From NCBI GenBank assembly GCA_018695965.1, contig JABHQB010000096.1, forward strand, positions 1 through 19,160: a stretch of DNA of 19,160 bases. The letters run 5' to 3'. This document shows positions 15,123-19,160 of this stretch, one piece after another. Under the pieces are notes generated by a model. That model was given only the letters and a program-made list of their open reading frames with translations. It was not told the DNA's origin and searched no databases. This DNA is from Flavobacteriales bacterium (GTDB lineage: Bacteria; Bacteroidota; Bacteroidia; Flavobacteriales; BACL11). Position 1 is the first letter of the stretch, and each line of letters starts with the position of its first letter. Made by a program: the position numbers and the translations under genes.

Positions 15123-18100
15123 TTAAAATGTTTTTCCAATTCCTAGTACCCATCTCATTTGAGCGTATTCTTCTCCATAAGGTGGTCTGTTTAAAAATAT
15201 AGGCAAGTCTAATCTGATAACTAATGGAGATATTGTTTCTAATGGCCCCCAATTTCTGTGTGTGTAGGTAAATCCGATACCCGCATCTGTTCTTATATCT
15301 GTCCATGCAGTTTTATAGTTATTTCTATTTATTTCTTCTATATTAATAATTCCAGCATCTGCAAACAAATAAGTTCCAATACCTTTGCTGATAATACTGT
15401 AAGGAAGATATGAACTAACATCTACTTCAGTAGTAAATGACGCTCCAGTGGTACCATAATTTGTATTTCTGATTAATTCTCCATCTTCTTTATATTCAGG
15501 AGCTAAATAAGAGGTATATCCTCTAAGATTTAACCCTCCTCCCATTTGGAAATTTCCTGTTTCGTTCCCGACACTCATCATGTCTGAACAGATAACTCCA
15601 TTGGTTCTGGTATATTTATTTTCAGATAATTCTTCATTGTTTGCTCCTGATAATCCTAATTGACTTTCTGGTGCCCAATTTGCACCATAACCTAGCTGAA
15701 AATAACTTCTGGTATTTACTTTTAGTCTATTATAGTTCCCAAATTTATTATTGTTTATCGCTTCTAATGAAATAGAACTGTAATCATAATCACTACCTAA
15801 AGTAGAAGTTTTTAAAGATAGGTTTATATCTCCTTTTCCATAGGAATACGTGTATGTATGATTAAGATTTACATCAATTCTATTATTATATTTATTCTTA
15901 TTCCAATATTCGTTACTAATATAGTGATCAGAAGAATTCTCCGGACGGTATAAAGAAACTAAATCCACTGATAAAGAGTTGTTACCTTTAGAATCAGATT
16001 TTATTAACGATAATTTATTGGATAGTAAACCAGCAATATATCTGCTTTTTAAATTAATCCTGCTATTTAATGAGATATTATCCAGATTTGTATTGTATTT
16101 AATTCTATAAGATAGTTTATCATAATCAGAGTAGTTTTCTGTAGTTTGGTCTTGCTGTATTCCTGAATTTATCCAAGCAGTTGCGTCAAATAAATGATGA
16201 TGATTCATATATCCACTTTTCAGATTCATTCCTAATTTTATTCCATCTGTAGAATTCCACCAGATATTAGGTTGGTATTTAATTTCATAATTTTTCCAGT
16301 CTGGATATTTCCATAGATTATCGTTAAATTTAAAAGATGTATTACATTTAGACGAATTATCTGGCATATAAGAGTCAGCCAATCTATTTGTAGGGTCAAT
16401 AATCACCTCTTTTATTCCTGAAGGGATATTAATTTCTGTAGAATAAGTTGGTTGTAGTAAATCCCAAGCATGCCATTTTGGAAGAACAGTTGCGTCTGTG
16501 TTTTTTACAAACCAATGATTTGGAATATGGTAATCATAAGTTTTGCCATCATTAGCAATTACCATGAAATCAATTGGCATTTGCATTCTAGATTTCCTTT
16601 CAAAAGTCACCATATTACCTTTCTTCTTTACGGAGTAATCAATTCGTTTGTCAGTATCTAGCCACTGATCAAAGAACCAGTTTAAATCTACTTTAGTGTA
16701 TTGAATCATTGCATCTCTGAAATCTTCATTATAAGGATGTGCAATTTTCCAAGTTTCGAAATAATGTTTCATTGCATTTAGAAAAAGTTCATCTCCTAAA
16801 ACATATTGTAAATTGTATAGCATAGATGCAGTTTTGTAATAAACATGCCTATATCCTCCTCCATGTCTTAGAGCTCCATGAAAGCAATCTGAGTGAGTAG
16901 AAATTACTGGATCATTTTGTTTTGTTGCATCATTTATATAAGCGTAGTAGACTCTACTATCAATTGCTTTGACTTTTTCCTTAAATCTTTGTTTGTATTT
17001 TGATTTTGGAGTATTTTCAATTAGAAATTCACCGTCAATTTTTATTAATGCCCAAGCAGTCAGAAATTGTGTAAAACCTTCGTCAAGTAATGCTCTGTAT
17101 GTTTCATTGTTTCCTACCTGACCAAAAAACCACATATGTCCTATTTCATGCGCAAGTAATCCTCTATAACCTGGGTCACTACCTCCATCTAGTGTAATCA
17201 TAGGATATTCCATTCCACTTCTTGCGTCAGCAACAATTATTTTATGATATACATATCTTCCAAAATCCTCTGAAAACACCTTTATGCAATTAGCTCCAAA
17301 ATCAGCTGCATTTTCCCATCTACTTGCATGTGGCTCTTGTACTAATGAGTAACATACTTTATCTTCCCACCAAGATTCTCCAATTCTATAAGTAGGATCT
17401 GCAGTAAATGCAAAATCATGAACATTTTCTGCATGATATTTCCAAGTTTTTGTTTCTCCTTTTTTATATGGAGTAATAACTGATGGTGTAGATTTCCATT
17501 CTTTATCTTTAAAATTTGTAATGTCTAATTTCTCTCTTAATTCTTTTGGTAGAACTTCCTCCCGATTTGTTAGAAATCCTGTTGCTTCTACAACAAAATT
17601 AGAGGCGAAATTTAATTCAACATCAAATGTTCCAAAATTCCCATAAAATTCTTTTCCTAGGTGCTGATCTTTTGTCCATCCAAATTTTGAGTCATATACG
17701 CAAATCCTAGGATACCAGTGTACTCCATTATAATGTTTATAACCCCAAGCGTTAAATAGAGCCATTCTTCTTCTAACATCTCCTCCATTATCAAAATATG
17801 TTTGAAAATCCATTGAAAAAGAAATACTTTCTCCAGATTTCAAACTAGTAGGTAAATATACTTTCATAATTGTATTATCTATTTCTATTTTTACTTCTAC
17901 TCCATCAACTTTTAGATTGTTTACAACGGTTCCTAATTTTTGAGATTCATACATACCATATTTTGGAGATTTGCCATTTTGCTTTTGTAAATCATCATAA
18001 TACGAATCTGGTTGAAATGCATTTTGATATAAATGAAAATAAACAATATCTAAGTTGTCAGGAGAGTTATTCCAATATGTTAAAGATTGGTTAGCAGAAA

Positions 18101-18308
18101 TAATATCAGTAGTTTCATCAATATTTGCTGTTATATTGTAGTGTACATCTTGTTGCCAATAAGCTGCATGTGGCATTTTATTTTTCCAGTAATTAGGGTT
18201 GTCAATATTTCTATATGTGTTTGGTGAGCTAAGTGCATCATATTTTTGCTGAGAAAATCCTGAAACACATAGAATAGTTAGTAATGTAGTTAGTAGTTTT
18301 TTATACAT
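15123..18308 (-). CDS. M1-type zinc metallopeptidase fused to an Omp85-like outer-membrane barrel
   Basis: The 1061-residue product starts with a signal peptide (residues 1-19, MYKK then a Leu/Thr-rich core). An M1-type N-terminal domain follows, then the catalytic domain with GMEYP (365-369, in place of GAMEN), the zinc motif HEIGH (387-391) with distal E410, and a likely catalytic Tyr in YYKT (490-493). A beta-rich domain runs to ~645. The rest is a chain of short alternating strands. It includes NLRGY (L928-Y931), ADAG (983-986), WGP (1020-1022) and a last strand ending in Phe1061. These resemble Omp85/BamA barrels, and their distances from the C-terminus agree with BamA. No POTRA repeats are seen. 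By Omp85 topology the protease would hang in the periplasm. There is no type IX secretion C-terminal domain. The gene lies 60 bases after nadC and abuts galE. Substrate unknown. Confidence 0.88.
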   Translation of the reverse strand: MYKKLLTTLLTILCVSGFSQQKYDALSSPNTYRNIDNPNYWKNKMPHAAYWQQDVHYNITANIDETTDIISANQSLTYWNNSPDNLDIVYFHLYQNAFQPDSYYDDLQKQNGKSPKYGMYESQKLGTVVNNLKVDGVEVKIEIDNTIMKVYLPTSLKSGESISFSMDFQTYFDNGGDVRRRMALFNAWGYKHYNGVHWYPRICVYDSKFGWTKDQHLGKEFYGNFGTFDVELNFASNFVVEATGFLTNREEVLPKELREKLDITNFKDKEWKSTPSVITPYKKGETKTWKYHAENVHDFAFTADPTYRIGESWWEDKVCYSLVQEPHASRWENAADFGANCIKVFSEDFGRYVYHKIIVADARSGMEYPMITLDGGSDPGYRGLLAHEIGHMWFFGQVGNNETYRALLDEGFTQFLTAWALIKIDGEFLIENTPKSKYKQRFKEKVKAIDSRVYYAYINDATKQNDPVISTHSDCFHGALRHGGGYRHVYYKTASMLYNLQYVLGDELFLNAMKHYFETWKIAHPYNEDFRDAMIQYTKVDLNWFFDQWLDTDKRIDYSVKKKGNMVTFERKSRMQMPIDFMVIANDGKTYDYHIPNHWFVKNTDATVLPKWHAWDLLQPTYSTEINIPSGIKEVIIDPTNRLADSYMPDNSSKCNTSFKFNDNLWKYPDWKNYEIKYQPNIWWNSTDGIKLGMNLKSGYMNHHHLFDATAWINSGIQQDQTTENYSDYDKLSYRIKYNTNLDNISLNSRINLKSRYIAGLLSNKLSLIKSDSKGNNSLSVDLVSLYRPENSSDHYISNEYWNKNKYNNRIDVNLNHTYTYSYGKGDINLSLKTSTLGSDYDYSSISLEAINNNKFGNYNRLKVNTRSYFQLGYGANWAPESQLGLSGANNEELSENKYTRTNGVICSDMMSVGNETGNFQMGGGLNLRGYTSYLAPEYKEDGELIRNTNYGTTGASFTTEVDVSSYLPYSIISKGIGTYLFADAGIINIEEINRNNYKTAWTDIRTDAGIGFTYTHRNWGPLETISPLVIRLDLPIFLNRPPYGEEYAQMRWVLGIGKTF

Positions 18309-18322
18309 AATATTATTTAAAT

Positions 18323-18342
18323 AATTTGTGATTACAAATTTA
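18323..18342 (-). promoter_or_regulatory. -7 box of the metallopeptidase gene with overlapping inverted repeat
   Basis: The minus strand reads TAAATTTG at 18342-18335, a full -7 match 26 bases before the ATG at 18308. No -33 TTG is found at the usual distance. A perfect 7-base inverted repeat AATTTGT-GATT-ACAAATT (18323-18340) overlaps the box and the expected start point, placing a possible operator where a bound protein would repress. The gap after nadC is only 60 bases, so read-through from nadC is also possible. Confidence 0.5.
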
Positions 18343-18368
18343 CACTTTTTCTTTGTTAGAGTAAAATA

Positions 18369-19160
18369 TTAAATAGCTTTTAGACTTAAATCAAAATTAA
18401 TAACTGAATGAGTAAGTGCTCCAACAGAAATAAAATCTACACCACATTTTGCATATTCTGCAATGGTTTCTTCTGTTATTCCTCCAGAAGATTCTGTTTG
18501 GCATGTGTTACCAATTATTTTCACTGCTTTTTTGGTAGTTTCATAATCAAAATTGTCTAGCAAGATTCGTTTTACTCCAGTTGTTTTAAGTATTTCATTT
18601 ACTTCATCAATATTTCTAGCTTCTACAATTATATCTAAGTGTTTATTGTTTTCTGTAAGATATTCTTTCGTTTTATGAATTGCTGTTGTAATCCCTCCAG
18701 CAAAATCAATATGATTATCTTTTATCATAATCATATCAAAAAGACCAAATCTGTGATTTACCCCACCTCCAATTTTAACTGCCAACTTCTCTAATTTTCT
18801 GTTGAGTGGGGTAGTTTTTCGTGTGTCTAATAATTTAGTTGTTGTGTTAGAGATTAAAGAGTTTAAATAGTTTGTTTTTGTAGCAATTGCACTCATGTGT
18901 TGCATACAATTGAGAACTAATCTTTCAGCAGTAAGAATAGATATAGAGTTTCCTTCTACAATAAAAGCAATGTCTCCAACTTTCACTATATCTCCATCAG
19001 TTAGAATTGTTTTTATTTTTAAGGATGAATCTACTTCTTTAAAAATCATTTTAGCTAGTTTAATTCCTGCTATAATCCCTTCATCTTTAACTAGTAAATG
19101 CGCTTTGTTTGTTGCATCAGATGGTATACTTGCAAGAGAACTATGATCTCCATCTCCTAA
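18369..19160 (-). CDS. nadC: Nicotinate-nucleotide pyrophosphorylase (carboxylating), N-terminus cut by window
   Basis: NadC turns quinolinate and PRPP into nicotinate mononucleotide, CO2 and pyrophosphate in de novo NAD synthesis. The window holds 263 codons and the stop. The frame is open to the right edge and already shows LGDGDHSSLASIP, the family N-terminal region, so only about 20 residues are missing. The ATG at 19049 is internal and not the start. Key motifs are LNCMQHMSAIAT, LDTRKTTP, the GGGVNHRFGLFDMIMIKDNHI region, VEARN, LLDNF and ESSGGI, all PRPP- or quinolinate-binding parts of type II phosphoribosyltransferases. All catalytic motifs look intact. The metallopeptidase gene follows after 60 bases on the same strand. 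Confidence 0.96.
   Translation of the reverse strand, partial: LGDGDHSSLASIPSDATNKAHLLVKDEGIIAGIKLAKMIFKEVDSSLKIKTILTDGDIVKVGDIAFIVEGNSISILTAERLVLNCMQHMSAIATKTNYLNSLISNTTTKLLDTRKTTPLNRKLEKLAVKIGGGVNHRFGLFDMIMIKDNHIDFAGGITTAIHKTKEYLTENNKHLDIIVEARNIDEVNEILKTTGVKRILLDNFDYETTKKAVKIIGNTCQTESSGGITEETIAEYAKCGVDFISVGALTHSVINFDLSLKAI

Noticed and set aside
1..19160. tRNA or rRNA genes, CRISPR array, insertion sequence, integrase or attachment sites
   Set aside because: No tRNA-like T-arm motif, repeat-spacer array, transposase or recombinase frame, or flanking direct repeats were noticed on reading both strands.

Overview
The window reads as chromosomal DNA of a member of the Bacteroidota, most likely Flavobacteriaceae. 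It is strongly AT-rich. It has no obvious Shine-Dalgarno sequences. Several intergenic regions carry the Bacteroidota -7 promoter box TAnnTTTG, once with a well-spaced -33 TTTG. The protein families (DUF4834, a YfhO/GT4/flippase trio, a large M1 peptidase ending in a barrel) also fit this group. The exact genus cannot be told from the sequence alone.

Left part (1-4897): a leftward MsbA-like ABC exporter, cut by the window edge, is divergent from rpmH (ribosomal protein L34), a 52-residue gene with a clear promoter and a strong intrinsic terminator. Next is carB (carbamoyl-phosphate synthase large subunit), which lacks the C-terminal allosteric domain. It starts a tightly packed rightward run: carB, a small DUF4834 membrane protein, a YfhO-family membrane glycosyltransferase-like protein, a GT4 glycosyltransferase and a Wzx-like flippase (1792-10197). 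Gaps are 1, 12, 0 and -1 bases, so these five genes are probably one transcript joining a nucleotide/arginine precursor enzyme to envelope glycan export.

Middle part (10194-13916): this looks like a glycan-decoration block of mixed orientation. It holds a sulfotransferase (minus), a GT4 glycosyltransferase (plus, divergent from the sulfotransferase across a symmetric promoter region and perhaps leaderless), then a minus-strand pair: a CDP-glycerol glycerophosphotransferase-like enzyme that starts with TTG and a class I methyltransferase joined to it by an ATGA overlap.

Right part (14130-19160): all genes lie on the minus strand. galE (UDP-glucose 4-epimerase) begins directly after the stop of a 1061-residue M1-type zinc metallopeptidase. 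Upstream of that is nadC (quinolinate phosphoribosyltransferase), cut by the right edge. The M1 protein is the most striking object here. Its last ~410 residues look like an Omp85-superfamily outer-membrane barrel, with an LRGY motif, an ADAG strand, a WGP turn and a terminal Phe, each at BamA-like distances from the C-terminus. It would therefore be a protease fused directly to an outer-membrane pore-type barrel.

Working together (inference): GalE supplies UDP-galactose, the GT4 enzymes build a lipid-linked glycan, the flippase exports it, YfhO may add sugars on the outer face, and the sulfotransferase, glycerophosphotransferase and methyltransferase could give the polymer acidic or capped decorations. 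No tRNA, CRISPR array, IS element or integrase was seen.
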